From the NCBI GenBank assembly GCA_963742105.1, contig CAVUKN010000002.1, positions 310,001-374,000 on the forward strand: 64,000 nucleotides of DNA, in the 5' to 3' direction. A program made the translations under genes and the position numbers. This DNA is from Gp6-AA40 sp963742105 (GTDB taxonomy: Bacteria > Acidobacteriota > Vicinamibacteria > Vicinamibacterales > UBA2999). The stretch's first letter is position 1; each line of letters begins with the position of its first letter. The notes under the pieces are model-generated. The model ran no database searches, was not told where the DNA came from, and was given only the letters and a program-made list of their open reading frames with translations. Below, in pieces: positions 55,534-64,000 of the stretch.

Positions 55534-56484
55534 TCAGTAACGTTCGAACAGGTAGGCTGTTTCGTTCGACGCCACGACCAGCTCGCCCGACGGGCCGAAG
55601 GCGACGCCGACCAGCGCACCGCCAGATACCATCAGTTCCGGAGCGCCGTCCAGATCCGCGAAACGATACAGCCCGCTCGCACCGGCGAGCGCGTCGACGA
55701 CGTGCAGGACGCCGTCGGCCGAGAACGCCAGGCCCTGCGGACGGCCCAGTGAGGCGGGAAGCGTACGAACCTCGCCCTGGCGCGCGATTCGATAGATATG
55801 GTCGTAGGCCCCGAGCGTAGGTGCCGAGACGAACAGTTCGTCCTGGGGGCTCATTGCAAGGTGAAAGGCGGCGACGCTCGCCGGCAATGAGGCGAACGCA
55901 TGGGCACGGCCATCGCGTACGCGAAAGATCGTGCCGGAGCGATCGCCGACATACATCCAGCCGTCCGAATCGAACGCGATCCCGCAGGCGACACCAAGGT
56001 CGGACGCCACCTGTTCATGGCTGCCGTCCTCGCGAACGCGGTACACCGCTCCCTCAAAACGGCTCGATACGTACAACTGCTCATCAGGGCCGCGCGCCAT
56101 CGATGTCGCGTTGACGATGCCGGATGCGAATGGCTCGCGCGTTCCCGCCCGCGTGACCCGGAAGATGGAGACGGGCGCCTCCTGGCCGCGCGAGCCGCTG
56201 TACGCGACGAACAGATTCCCGTCAGGATCGAACACCGGGTTGTCCACCTGGTGCAGCCCGGTGGCGCACGGCGCCGCGATCGAGAGGTAGACCGTCTCAC
56301 CGTGCATCCCCGGCACGTGCACGGGCGTCGTGCCGCCCTCGAGATCACCGGGAATCAGGATGACGAGCCGCGTGGTCGACGTGAACGCGAGCCGTGCCGG
56401 ACTGGTGCCGAGCAGGACGGTGGTGTGATCGACCGGCAAACCAGTCCCACGCACTGTGACGCGGCCGCCCTCGACCGCGCGCAC
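55534..56484 (-). CDS. NHL/SMP-30-like beta-propeller with N-terminal IPT-like domain
   Basis: About 316 residues. The first 80 form an immunoglobulin-like IPT/TIG domain (GGRVTVRGTGLPVDHTTVLL). The rest is a six-bladed propeller with recurrent units such as FDPDGNLFVAYSG, FDSDGWMYVGDRSGT and FSADGVLHVVDAL. It may bind or hydrolyse a ligand outside the cytoplasm, though no signal peptide is visible. The start is doubtful: GTG at 56484 is in frame but the sequence TINAIIP preceding it looks native, so the true start may be a non-standard codon near 56514. Confidence 0.75.
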   Translation of the reverse strand: MRAVEGGRVTVRGTGLPVDHTTVLLGTSPARLAFTSTTRLVILIPGDLEGGTTPVHVPGMHGETVYLSIAAPCATGLHQVDNPVFDPDGNLFVAYSGSRGQEAPVSIFRVTRAGTREPFASGIVNATSMARGPDEQLYVSSRFEGAVYRVREDGSHEQVASDLGVACGIAFDSDGWMYVGDRSGTIFRVRDGRAHAFASLPASVAAFHLAMSPQDELFVSAPTLGAYDHIYRIARQGEVRTLPASLGRPQGLAFSADGVLHVVDALAGASGLYRFADLDGAPELMVSGGALVGVAFGPSGELVVASNETAYLFERY

Positions 56485-56531
56485 GGGAATAATCGCGTTG
56501 ATGGTCGCCAGAGGTCAGTTGCCCGTGTGTG

Positions 56532-57065
56532 CTAGCTCTCGTCGAGCTCGACGTTCCAATAGAGGTAATCCCGCCAGGTTTCTGGCGCGTCGCGCAACCC
56601 GACTGTGATTCGGATCGCAGGAGCGGAATCGGGCCGGCGCGGCGGCTTGAGAAGGCGCATGCCCGCTTCTGCCGGCGTTCGACCACCCTTCCTGCGATTG
56701 CAGCTGACACAGCACGTGACGATGTTCTCCCAGTCCTTCCGTCCACCGTGCGCAACGGGCACCACGTGATCGAAGGTTAACTCGGCGGTGGAGAAAGCCT
56801 CGTGGCAATACTGGCAGGTGTGATTGTCGCGCGCGTAGATATTTGCACGCGAGAAAGGGACGTAATCGAAGCGGCGTTTGATTTTGACGAAGCGAAGAAG
56901 GCGGATAACGGAGGGCAGGCGGAAGCTCAAGGACACCGTCCTTATCTCGCGCTCATGATGCGCGATCACCTCCACCTTTCCCTGGCACCAGAGGGTAATT
57001 GCCTTCTGCCAGTGAACGACCTTGAGAGGCTCGTACGATGCGTTCAGAAGGAGCGCCTGCTCCAT
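56532..57065 (-). CDS. HNH endonuclease
   Basis: A 177-residue protein with an HNH nuclease core: NIYARDNHTCQYCHEAFSTA, then LTFDHVVPVAHGGRKDWENI and VTCCVSCNRRKGGRTP. The CxxC pairs should hold zinc and the His in DHVVPV is catalytic. The N-terminal region (ALLLNASYEPLKVVHWQKAI) matches the group of chromosomal HNH proteins that occur as housekeeping genes across phyla. No restriction or phage gene is near. It is divergent from the NlpC lipoprotein. Confidence 0.92.
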   Translation of the reverse strand: MEQALLLNASYEPLKVVHWQKAITLWCQGKVEVIAHHEREIRTVSLSFRLPSVIRLLRFVKIKRRFDYVPFSRANIYARDNHTCQYCHEAFSTAELTFDHVVPVAHGGRKDWENIVTCCVSCNRRKGGRTPAEAGMRLLKPPRRPDSAPAIRITVGLRDAPETWRDYLYWNVELDES

Positions 57066-57141
57066 ATCGCTGCTGGCACATGATGACCGGTCGATTCCGG
57101 GACTGTCAAGCGACTGCCGACCCTAAACCGCAGCGATCGCA

Positions 57142-57669
57142 GTGAGTTACGACGCTACAATCAGACCCGTGTTGCGATCCGCGGTCGTCCTCGCCCTGCT
57201 CGCCAGCCTGACCGCGTGCGCTTCAAAGGGCGCCGCGCCTCGACCGTTTCCGAAAGCCCCGTCGCCTGCGGGTGTACGGGCACTGCCCTCGGTCCCGGAA
57301 CAGGAGCACACGTCACTGCTCGAAACCGCTCTTTCGTATCGCGGCATCCCCTACCGGAACGGCGGCAGCGATCCAACGGGCTTCGATTGCAGCGGATTCG
57401 TGCAGTGGGTCTTCGCCCAGCATGGCGTGCGATTGCCGCGTGCCGTCGAGGACCAGTACCAACTCGGTTCCGCCATTGACCGCGACGCGGTGCAGCCCGG
57501 GGATCTGGTTTTTTTCGAAACGGTGAGCCATGGTGCATCGCATGTCGGGATTGCACTGGGCGGCAACCAATTCGTCCACGCGCCGAGCTCGCGCGGCGTC
57601 GTCCGCGTTGAGAGCTACACGATCGCTTACTGGAAGCAGCGTTTCGTGGGCGCGCGCCGAGTGCCGTAG
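57142..57669 (+). CDS. NlpC/P60-family peptidoglycan hydrolase lipoprotein
   Basis: A 175-residue secreted endopeptidase that cuts cell-wall peptides. A hydrophobic stretch ending in LASLTAC (lipobox) is followed by a short linker, then the catalytic domain: Cys in FDCSGFVQWVFAQHGVRLPR, His in GASHVGIALGGNQFVHA. The GTG at 57142 is used here; the GTG at 57169, at the start of VLRSAVVLALLASL, is possible. Confidence 0.92.
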   Translation: MSYDATIRPVLRSAVVLALLASLTACASKGAAPRPFPKAPSPAGVRALPSVPEQEHTSLLETALSYRGIPYRNGGSDPTGFDCSGFVQWVFAQHGVRLPRAVEDQYQLGSAIDRDAVQPGDLVFFETVSHGASHVGIALGGNQFVHAPSSRGVVRVESYTIAYWKQRFVGARRVP

Positions 57670-57718
57670 CAGGAACCACTGAGCAGTCGCGGCGCGGGGT
57701 CGGCCGGTGCGGATGACT

Positions 57719-57824
57719 CGCGCAGTGCTGACCTAGATGCCGCTGCGCGGCGCAGTACTGACCGAGCTGCGCCGGGCTAGGCGCACAGTGGCTGACCGAG
57801 CTGTGCCGCTACGCGGCGCAGTGC
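57719..57824. repeat. GCGCAGTGCTGACC-type tandem repeat
   Basis: Three and a half diverged units of about 32-36 bp: cgcagtgctgacctagatgc, cgcagtactgaccgagctgc, cacagtggctgaccgagctg and a final gcggcgcagtgc. The last unit encodes the C-terminus (KHCAA) and stop of the convergent HELYH gene. It lies between that gene and the NlpC/P60 gene. Confidence 0.8.
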
Positions 57825-58630
57825 TTCCCCTTGCGAATCACTTGATGTGAGCTGTGAGGCAGGAACTGACGCATGGCCAGGTCGTCTTCGGTGAAGAACG
57901 TCTTGACCCGAGGCAGCTTCAACGGCTCCACGCGGCAACTCAATCCTTCGGGCGGCAACGGCTGAGGATCGAGGACTTCCGAATAACGTTGTGGATACGA
58001 CGGAAATGCACGAAAAGTCGTACCGACTACGCCCGCGTACTTTGCCGTCAGCTCGTCGAGGTCGTACTTCAGGAAATCGGTGACTTCGGGATTCGGCTTG
58101 CTATCGAGATACTGATGCACCATCTCGACGACATGCTCGAAGAAGCGCTGCCCGTGGCAGTTGGCCGAGTACGTGCCGTCCGCACGCTCCATGCGGCGAA
58201 TGCCCGGCCGCTCGGGATCGATGTGATACAGCTCGTGCACGATCGTATCGAGCTTGGCGATCCAGTCCGGCTGCCCTTTGTAATGCACCTGCTTGCGCGA
58301 CCTCGCCAGCCGCTGATCGCAGAACCGAGGCAGCGCGAATGACACCATGTAGTCGATGTCGCCAGTGCCGACCTTCACGGTTGGCGACTTCGTGACGAAC
58401 CATTCCGAGCGCCTCGTCAGGCGGCCTGTCGACCGATCGCGCCAGAAGTAATAGCCCGGCTCGCTGGCAGGAAGGCAGATGCAGTGACAGGTCGCGTACG
58501 CTCCCTCGGCGTTTGTACGTCCGGCGCGTGCGAACACCAGGACACGACTCGTGTCCAGGAACGACAGCGTCGGGACTCGCGCGACGATGTCGTCCATGAG
58601 CTCGGAGATGCGCTCGGTGTAATTAATCAT
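57809..58630 (-). CDS. Putative metallopeptidase with HELYH motif
   Basis: A 273-residue protein of unknown family. The motif DTIVHELYHIDPE fits HExxH in a helix, and HGQRFFEHVVEMV downstream could provide a third ligand. No signal peptide is seen. The Cys-containing region (YATCHCICLPAS) is unusual. The start at the ATG 58630 is preferred to 58651. The C-terminal residues derive from a repeat. The 241-bp gap 58631-58871 to the next gene has nothing recognisable. Confidence 0.65.
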   Translation of the reverse strand: MINYTERISELMDDIVARVPTLSFLDTSRVLVFARAGRTNAEGAYATCHCICLPASEPGYYFWRDRSTGRLTRRSEWFVTKSPTVKVGTGDIDYMVSFALPRFCDQRLARSRKQVHYKGQPDWIAKLDTIVHELYHIDPERPGIRRMERADGTYSANCHGQRFFEHVVEMVHQYLDSKPNPEVTDFLKYDLDELTAKYAGVVGTTFRAFPSYPQRYSEVLDPQPLPPEGLSCRVEPLKLPRVKTFFTEDDLAMRQFLPHSSHQVIRKGKHCAA

Positions 58631-58871
58631 GTACTCGCTCGCCGCGCACACACGTACCGTGAGCGTGCGAGGTCTCCATCCGTCTCCGTGAGCTGTTGAG
58701 GGGTCGAGCCGCGTCGATTATCCGGCGCGTATTTCGAGAGTGTCAAGCTGAAGGACGTGCACCATCAGCCTTACGAGCTCTCGTTAGAGTGATCTCGGTG
58801 CTACCGAGATGCTGCTCCACTCGACCATAGGTTGACATTGCGCGCCAGCGCGCACGGTGACACGCAGAGTT

Positions 58872-59714
58872 TTACGGCTCTGTCGGCTGAGCTGTTTCGG
58901 GTGCCGATTGACTTGGGAGCGTATCCGCCGCTGGGAGCGATTCTGCATCTCCTCCGCTCGCTTCGCTTGGCGCGGCCGAGGCGGGTGACGGCGTAACAGG
59001 TACAGGCGCGGGCATCGGCACCGGCGGTGGCGGTTCATACCCGCCCATGCGAGTCAGGATGATCCGCTGGCGACGTATTAGCCGGGCTGGCGGACGCGCC
59101 GGGCTGTACACCCTCGGATTGATAATCGATCCGGCGAGCAGTGCGGCTTGTTCGCGTGACAGCGAAGCAGCCGAGGTCCCGAAGTAGGTGCGCGAGGCCG
59201 CCTCAGCCCCCCAGATACCGTCACCCCACTCGATGACGTTCAGGTAGATCTCGAAGATACGGGCCTTCGACAGCGCCGCTTCCAGGCGACGCGCGATGAT
59301 CAACTCGCGAAACTTCCGAAGCGGATCTCGTGACGGCGAGAGGTAGAGGTTCTTCGCCAGCTGCTGCGTGATCGTGCTGGCGCCACGGATGGCGCGACCA
59401 TTCTGCAGATCCTGCTCGATTGCCGTCTTCAGCTGTTCCAGGTCGACTCCCTCGTGCTCGAAGAATGCGTCATCTTCGGCCGCGAGGACGGCTCGTTTCA
59501 GGTTGGGCGAGATGCGGGTATAGGCGACCCACCGGTGCACGCGCCGAAGCGGCCGCCCATCGGCAGCCGCTTCCTGCGCGCGCATCTGCATCCATGCAGT
59601 CGTCTTGGGGTTGATCGTCACGAGCCCGCGCACGTCCGGCAGCGTCAGGTACGTGTAAGCAAGTACCGCAAAGCCGGCTGCGGCCAGCGCCGCAAGCGCG
59701 CGGGAGAATTTCAC
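58872..59714 (-). CDS. mtgA: Monofunctional peptidoglycan glycosyltransferase MtgA
   Basis: A 280-residue GT51 enzyme that polymerises lipid II glycan chains. One N-terminal membrane helix (LAALAAAGFAVLAYTYLTL) precedes the domain. The catalytic Glu is in LAAEDDAFFEHEG, and GASTITQQLAKNLYL and RKFRELIIARRLE follow. A Pro/Ala-rich 60-residue C-terminal tail (PPPPVPMPAPVPVTPSPAS) is an addition to the usual length of about 230. The GTG start overlaps the stop of the aminotransferase gene (GTGA). Confidence 0.95.
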   Translation of the reverse strand: MKFSRALAALAAAGFAVLAYTYLTLPDVRGLVTINPKTTAWMQMRAQEAAADGRPLRRVHRWVAYTRISPNLKRAVLAAEDDAFFEHEGVDLEQLKTAIEQDLQNGRAIRGASTITQQLAKNLYLSPSRDPLRKFRELIIARRLEAALSKARIFEIYLNVIEWGDGIWGAEAASRTYFGTSAASLSREQAALLAGSIINPRVYSPARPPARLIRRQRIILTRMGGYEPPPPVPMPAPVPVTPSPASAAPSEASGGDAESLPAADTLPSQSAPETAQPTEP

Positions 59715-60889
59715 GCCGTGACGGGCACCTGCCGAAGCGCGGCAATGGCCGCTGATACGCCTGCACCTGCGCGCACCGGCCTGCCATTCGCCTCGAGCGC
59801 GCCTTCGAGCGCTGCCAGAAACTGGAGCAGCGTCTGCGGTGTCGAGCCGGCGCCCATCAAGCCCACGCGCCAGATCTTTCCGGCCAACGGTCCCAGGCCC
59901 GCACCGACTTCCACGTTGTAGGTTGCCAGCAGCGTCTTGCGCACCGCGGCTTCCTCAACTCCGGCGGGAACCCGAACCGCATTGAGCGTCCACAAGCGTT
60001 CTGCCGGCGGCGGCAGTAGTGACAATCCCATCGCGTCGAGCCCGGCCGCGAGCGCCTCGTGATGCCGCTGATGACGCGCCCACCGGGCGTCGAGTCCTTC
60101 TTCCTCGACCATCAACAGCGCTTCGCGCAAGGCGTACACAAGCGAGGTGCACATGGTGTGGTGATACTTGCGGCCGGCCCAGTAATCCTCGAGCAGCCGC
60201 AGATCGAGATAGAACGATCGACATGGCACCAACCGGTCTCTCGCCGATCCCGAGACCGCAATAGGTGCGACGCCCGAAGGTGCGCCGATGCACTTCTGCG
60301 CACACGAGTAGGCGATGTCGATGCCCCACCCAGCCAGGTCAACCTCATGCCCACCCAGCGAGGTCACGGTGTCAACAAGGGTCAACGCGCCATGCTGACG
60401 AGCGATGCCGACCAGTTCCTTGATGGGATTGCGCACGCCGGTGGACGTTTCAGCGTGCACCATGCCGACGACGTCGGCGCCTTCACGCCGGAGTTCATCG
60501 AGAAGGCGCTGCGGATCGCACGCCCGCCCCCATTCGACGTCGACTCGGCGCACGTTCGCGCCGTAGCGTTCGAGGATGTTCACGAGGCGCTCGCCGAAGT
60601 AACCGGTCACGACGACAACCGCCCTTGCACCAGGCGCGACCGCATTGGCCACCGCCGCCTCCATGGCAGACGTGCCGGTGCCGGACGTGGCAAGCGTCAG
60701 CGCTTTCGCGTCGGCGCGGAAGGTGCGCTGCAGCAGGCCGCGAACCTCATCGAGCATCGGAACGAAGTCGGGATCCAGATGACTGAGTACCGGCGCCGCC
60801 AGCGCACGAATCACGCGCGGCGGAATCAGGCTGGGACCAGGACCAAGCAGGATGCGTTCGGTAGCAGGAAGGGGCATTACGTGGGGCAT
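59711..60889 (-). CDS. Alanine-glyoxylate / serine-pyruvate class V aminotransferase
   Basis: A 392-residue PLP enzyme of the AGXT/SGAT group. It starts ERILLGPGPSLIPPRVIRAL and has LATSGTGTSAMEAAVANAVA, GMVHAETSTGVRNPIKELV and the PLP-Lys region DIAYSCAQKCIGAPSGVAPI. The usual reaction moves an amino group from alanine or serine to glyoxylate, giving glycine. Its gene follows the HOGA/DapA-type aldolase gene by 7 bp, so the two may sit in one pathway. MtgA follows with a GTGA overlap. Confidence 0.92.
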   Translation of the reverse strand: MPHVMPLPATERILLGPGPSLIPPRVIRALAAPVLSHLDPDFVPMLDEVRGLLQRTFRADAKALTLATSGTGTSAMEAAVANAVAPGARAVVVVTGYFGERLVNILERYGANVRRVDVEWGRACDPQRLLDELRREGADVVGMVHAETSTGVRNPIKELVGIARQHGALTLVDTVTSLGGHEVDLAGWGIDIAYSCAQKCIGAPSGVAPIAVSGSARDRLVPCRSFYLDLRLLEDYWAGRKYHHTMCTSLVYALREALLMVEEEGLDARWARHQRHHEALAAGLDAMGLSLLPPPAERLWTLNAVRVPAGVEEAAVRKTLLATYNVEVGAGLGPLAGKIWRVGLMGAGSTPQTLLQFLAALEGALEANGRPVRAGAGVSAAIAALRQVPVTA

Positions 60890-60896
60890 TTCGCTA

Positions 60897-61808
60897 TCAA
60901 GTCCTCGCGTGTTCAGGTACGAAATCGGTCAGCTCCTGAAGCTGACGGGTAATGGAGTCGATGACCGACTGCGGGGCCGGTCGGAGCGGGGGACGTGGAA
61001 GCCCGCCTTCGTAGCCTCTGAGGTCGAGCGCGGCTTTCAGCCCGGCGACGCCATGCGTCGTCCCGACCGACCTGGCAATCGGGAGCAGCTGCCGCTGCAG
61101 CAACATCGCTTCGTCCAGACGCCGCGCTGCCACGAGTTCGCGCATTCGTACGCATTCCTCCGGCAGCAGCATCGCCAGCGCCAGGATCGCCCCGTCGCAC
61201 CCGGCGCACAACGCGTGATACAGCGTTGTCGCCGACCCTGCCAGAACCGTGAATTCGTCCGGGGTGCGTGAGACAAATTCGGCGATCTGGCCGATGTCGC
61301 CGCCCGACTCTTTGAGTCCGACGATGTTCGGATGATTCGCGAGCTGTTCGACGGCGTCGCCTTGCATGTTGACGCCGGTGAACATCGTCACGTTGTACAG
61401 GAGAATCGGAATCGGCGAAGCCTCGGCGACGTCCGTGTAGTGACCGACCAGGACGTCACTCGTCATCTGGGCCTTGAAAAACGACGGCGTTCGGACCAGC
61501 GCAGCGTCCGCGCCCGCATGGGCCGCGCGACGGGTGGCGGCAATCGTCGCCCGTGTGGATTCCCGCCCGGTACCGGCAATGAGCGGACGCTCGGGCGGGA
61601 CTTCATGGCGGACCACCTCGATCACGCGATCGGCCTCGACGTCGTCGAGCTGCGCGGCCTCTCCGTTCGAACCGAGGACCACCAGGCCGGTCAACGGCGT
61701 CTTCATCCAGCGCGCCACGTTGCGACGAAGGGCGCCCTCATCGATCTCATCGCCCGTCGTGAACGGCGTGACGATGGGAGTGAAGATTCCTGCGAACGGC
61801 TTGATCAT
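60897..61808 (-). CDS. DapA/HOGA-family aldolase (possible 4-hydroxy-2-oxoglutarate aldolase)
   Basis: A 303-residue class I aldolase of the DHDPS/NAL superfamily. The Schiff-base Lys is in IVGLKESGGDIGQ and the Tyr in IPILLYNVTMFTG. The loop reads LGSNGEAAQLDD, like the GSNGE of eukaryotic HOGA1 rather than the GTTGE of DapA. HOGA1 splits 4-hydroxy-2-oxoglutarate to pyruvate and glyoxylate. The gene starts within the permease stop (ATGA) and is followed by an AGXT-type aminotransferase, which would transaminate glyoxylate. A DapA role in lysine synthesis remains possible. Confidence 0.85.
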   Translation of the reverse strand: MIKPFAGIFTPIVTPFTTGDEIDEGALRRNVARWMKTPLTGLVVLGSNGEAAQLDDVEADRVIEVVRHEVPPERPLIAGTGRESTRATIAATRRAAHAGADAALVRTPSFFKAQMTSDVLVGHYTDVAEASPIPILLYNVTMFTGVNMQGDAVEQLANHPNIVGLKESGGDIGQIAEFVSRTPDEFTVLAGSATTLYHALCAGCDGAILALAMLLPEECVRMRELVAARRLDEAMLLQRQLLPIARSVGTTHGVAGLKAALDLRGYEGGLPRPPLRPAPQSVIDSITRQLQELTDFVPEHART

Positions 61809-62792
61809 CCCTCCAATTGTACAGGCGGGCGTCCGCTTGCCTGAACCAGGAGATTTATAGCGAGAACCGCGAGAAATATCGCGACGGCGGGCGCCAGCAG
61901 CCATGGCATGTCGACCACAAGCAGCACGTTCGCTGCATCCGCCAGCATGGTCCCCCACGTCGCGGTTTCCGGCGGGAAACCGAACCCCACGTAGGACAGG
62001 GTGGCTTCGGCGAGGATGAACGCCGGCACCAGCAGCGATAGTTGAGTGGCCAGATAGCCCGAGGCTGCCGGCAGCAGGTGCCGCAGCAGGAGACGCGCCG
62101 GCGAGACGCCGACGGCACGCGCGGCTTCGACGTATTCACGATGCCGCTCCCCTATCACGATCGCGCGCGTGCCACGGGCAACGATGGGCCAGCCCAGGAT
62201 GCCGAAGATGGCGGTCAGCAGCGCGAACATGGTGCTGGTGGGCAGCGTCAGGGGAAGCACCGCGCGCAGCATCAGCACGACGTACATGGCGGGAAGGACG
62301 AGGAGAAACTCGGTCGATCGCGAGATCAGGGCATCGAGCCATCCACCGGCGTAGCCGGCTATTCCGCCCAGGAGGGCGCCGGCGAGAACCGCGCACGCCG
62401 CCGACGCGAGGGCAAGTGTCAACGAGATGCGCCCACCGTACAAAACGCGGGAGAGCACATCGCGGCCGTAACTGTCGGCGCCCAGCAGTAGCAGAGGCGC
62501 ATCCCCACCGGATACGAGACGACGGTTCGAGAACCACACCAGCGGCGCCGGGTGTTGGCGATCCACTTCGAATTTGCGCTGGAGCGGGTCGACCAGACGC
62601 TGCGGGTAGATGAACGGGACCGTCAATCCCTCGTTCCAGATGTGCACCGCTGTCGGTGGCGCGTAGAGCAAGTCACCGAAGGCGCTCCTCCGGCGCATTC
62701 GGCGCCAGCAGCGGCGCCGCTGCGACTGATACCGCAATCAGGGCAAGCAGCACCAGTCCGCCTTGTCGCACACCGCGCAACGTCCTGCTCAC
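61805..62792 (-). CDS. ABC transporter permease, DppC/OppC type, one frameshift
   Basis: About 328 residues with six membrane helices. It starts at GTG 62792 (VSRTLRGVRQGGLVLLALIA), overlapping the upstream permease stop (GTGA). After the frame change near 62685 (remove one C) it reads EERFGDLLYAPPTAVHIW, then LGADSYGRDVLSRVLYGGRI. The permease EAA-type loop (YVEAARAVGVSPARLLLRHL) and the end LLVVDMPWLLAPAVAIFLAV follow. It pairs with the DppB-type gene upstream. Substrates of the family are peptides, nickel or opines. No ATPase gene is within the window. Confidence 0.88.
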
Positions 62793-63742
62793 CGGACGTC
62801 CGACATGCGTGGATCGCTCAGCGCCAGCAGAACGTCACCAAGCAGCATCCCAGCCGACAGAACGGCGGCGCCGACAGCGGCGCAACCGGCAACAAGGTAG
62901 ATATCGCGCGCCTGCAGTGCGTCGAGTGTCAATCGTCCGAGGCCTGGCCAGGCGGTGACGATTTCCACGGCGAAGGAACCGGAGAGTAACGAGCCTGCGG
63001 CGATGCCGTACACACCCGTGATCGCTTTCACCGACACCGGCCATGCGTGCCGCAGGACGAGCCGTCGCGGCGATACCCCGCGCGCGGCCGCGGCCAACAC
63101 GAATGGCTGCCGCAGTTGTTCAGCCAGCGCTGCCGATTGCAGGCGCTCAAACGCGGCCGCGACCGGAAGCGCGAGTGCGAGCACCGGCACGGGAAGGTGT
63201 CTGGCAACGTCGGCCCAATGGCTCACAGCGTTCGTGGCGTCAGCGGAAGTCATGCTGCCTGTCGGGAACCAGTTGGTGCGCGCGGCGACGAACAGCAAGG
63301 CGAGTGACGTCAAGAGTGACGGAAGCGAGACAGCGCCGATGGATGCCGTCCGAATCAGTCCAGGGATAAGCCCGCTTTGGCTCCCGGTAACGATCCCAAG
63401 GCCCACACCGGCAACAGTCGCGACGAGCAACGCGCCGATTGCGAGCACACCAGTGTTTCCGGCTGCCTGCAGCACCAGCGGGCCGACTGGTCGTCGATAG
63501 CGAGATGATTCGCCGAAATCAAACCGGATCGCGCTCGCGGCCCAGTTGCCCCACTGCACCGCAAATGGGCGGTCGAGCGCGAATCGAGCCCGCTCCTCGT
63601 TTATCTCCCTCGTCGTCGGAAACGCACGGAGATTGGTGGTCAGGTCTCCCGGTGCCACTCGCGTCAGCAGCAGGGCGGTGGACGCGGTCATGACCACGAG
63701 CACGGCGCAGTAGAGCAGTCGCCGCGCCAGGAAACCGACCAT
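62789..63742 (-). CDS. ABC transporter permease, DppB/OppB type
   Basis: A 317-residue six-helix permease. The start FLARRLLYCAVLVVMTAS and the loop RFALDRPFAVQWGNWAASAI match the DppB group. The EAA-type loop is FVLAAAARGVSPRRLVLRHA, and the end VGAAVLSAGMLLGDVLLALS is typical. It overlaps the binding-protein stop by one base (TGATG) and the DppC stop/start downstream (GTGA), so the transporter genes are strictly coupled. Confidence 0.92.
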   Translation of the reverse strand: MVGFLARRLLYCAVLVVMTASTALLLTRVAPGDLTTNLRAFPTTREINEERARFALDRPFAVQWGNWAASAIRFDFGESSRYRRPVGPLVLQAAGNTGVLAIGALLVATVAGVGLGIVTGSQSGLIPGLIRTASIGAVSLPSLLTSLALLFVAARTNWFPTGSMTSADATNAVSHWADVARHLPVPVLALALPVAAAFERLQSAALAEQLRQPFVLAAAARGVSPRRLVLRHAWPVSVKAITGVYGIAAGSLLSGSFAVEIVTAWPGLGRLTLDALQARDIYLVAGCAAVGAAVLSAGMLLGDVLLALSDPRMSDVR

Positions 63743-64000
63743 CAGTTGGCGCGCGGCGGAGCGGTGACGCCGAGACTGTCGGCGTTCCAGAGCACGGGCG
63801 GCCGAAGCACGGACGGCAAGACACCGGTAATGCGCGTCGAATGCGCGTAATACAGACGGGGCGCCGCGAAATACAGAACCGGGAGATTTTCCGCGAAGAT
63901 CTCCTGCACCTCATTGAAGAGTTCACGGCGTCGCGCAAGATCAACCGTCGCGGCCTGTCGCGTCATGATGTCGTCGATTCGTTTCTCCCATTCCGTGGCC
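63742..64000 (-). CDS. Solute-binding protein (family 5), C-terminal end only
   Basis: The last 85 codons of a periplasmic binding protein that runs off the right edge. The readable part, EWEKRIDDIMTRQAATVDLA ... NEVQEIFAENLPVLYFAAP, and the end WNADSLGVTAPPRAN fit the C-terminal lobe of SBP family 5 (dipeptide/oligopeptide binding). It delivers substrate to the two permeases that follow. The substrate is unknown, but the following aldolase and aminotransferase suggest a hydroxyproline-like or amino-acid-derived ligand. Confidence 0.85.
   Translation of the reverse strand, partial: ATEWEKRIDDIMTRQAATVDLARRRELFNEVQEIFAENLPVLYFAAPRLYYAHSTRITGVLPSVLRPPVLWNADSLGVTAPPRAN

Noticed and set aside
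56532..57065. HNH nuclease as part of a restriction or phage-defence system
   Set aside because: It belongs to a broadly distributed housekeeping-like group, and neighbours are cell-wall and transport genes.
57066..57141. TGGCAC in the HNH/NlpC divergent gap as sigma-54 site
   Set aside because: The expected TTGC element is absent downstream.
57719..57824. GC-rich repeats tested as a tRNA or ncRNA cluster
   Set aside because: No cloverleaf, T-loop sequence or CCA end; the units are better described as tandem repeats.

Overview
The window looks like a GC-rich chromosome segment from a diderm, probably soil-type bacterium. The lifestyle genes (four sigma-54 activators with partner kinases, an Omp85-TamB pair, LpxC, a propionyl-CoA-type carboxylase, FN3, PEGA and NHL proteins) and the mix of gene orders best fit Acidobacteriota, possibly Vicinamibacteria. 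That placement is an inference from gene content; no rRNA is present. I see no tRNA, rRNA, CRISPR array, transposase, integron or phage gene, so this reads as core chromosome.

Layout. 1-2901: a response regulator followed by its histidine kinase, which runs off the left edge. 3248-4010: a CPBP membrane protease. 4139-19743: a 15.6 kb run on the minus strand, in transcription order NifA-like regulator, FN3 lipoprotein, transaldolase-like aldolase, carboxyltransferase, biotin carboxylase, biotin carrier, TamB, a seven-POTRA Omp85 protein and a SurA-like protein. This run couples acyl-CoA carboxylation with outer-membrane assembly. 20071-27995: a HELQH protein, HslU/HslV, a PEGA protein, an amino-acid permease, two envelope proteins and an ECF sigma/anti-sigma pair. 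28074-33.8k: an HTH-receiver protein, an ABC-F ATPase and a second kinase/NtrC pair. 33.7-40.8k: dprA-topA-trmFO-xerC with a DUF1697 gene. 41.0-46.8k: a TPR protein, a lipoprotein, then rplU-rpmA-obgE-nadD/rsfS, a degenerate AAA+ regulator and comF. 46.7-50.8k: tmk, lysA, an ECF sigma-STAS-small protein operon and lpxC. 51-58.6k: uvrA, a permease, an NHL protein, an HNH nuclease, an NlpC/P60 lipoprotein and a HELYH protein. 58.9-64.0k: mtgA, then a coupled operon of dipeptide-type ABC transporter, HOGA/DapA-type aldolase and AGXT-type aminotransferase.

Two features run through the whole window. First, many gene junctions carry short (7-9 bp) words in tandem, arranged as two inverted arms. The words differ between sites (a GCATTGTG, TGCATTC, TTCGTCAA, TTGGGAG, GTGATTT or GCCGGTAGC type). 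Several arms run into coding sequence, where they encode N-termini, signal peptides or in-frame insertions in conserved enzymes (TrmFO, XerC, ABC-F). Second, ten otherwise convincing genes are broken by thirteen frameshifts, and every one has the sign of one extra base. That uniformity points to a systematic insertion error in the assembly, though it should be tested. Other points of interest are a perfect 24-bp hairpin with the carboxyltransferase start codon in its loop, an enhancer-binding protein with altered Walker B and GAFTGA motifs, and an open NadD-RsfS fusion.
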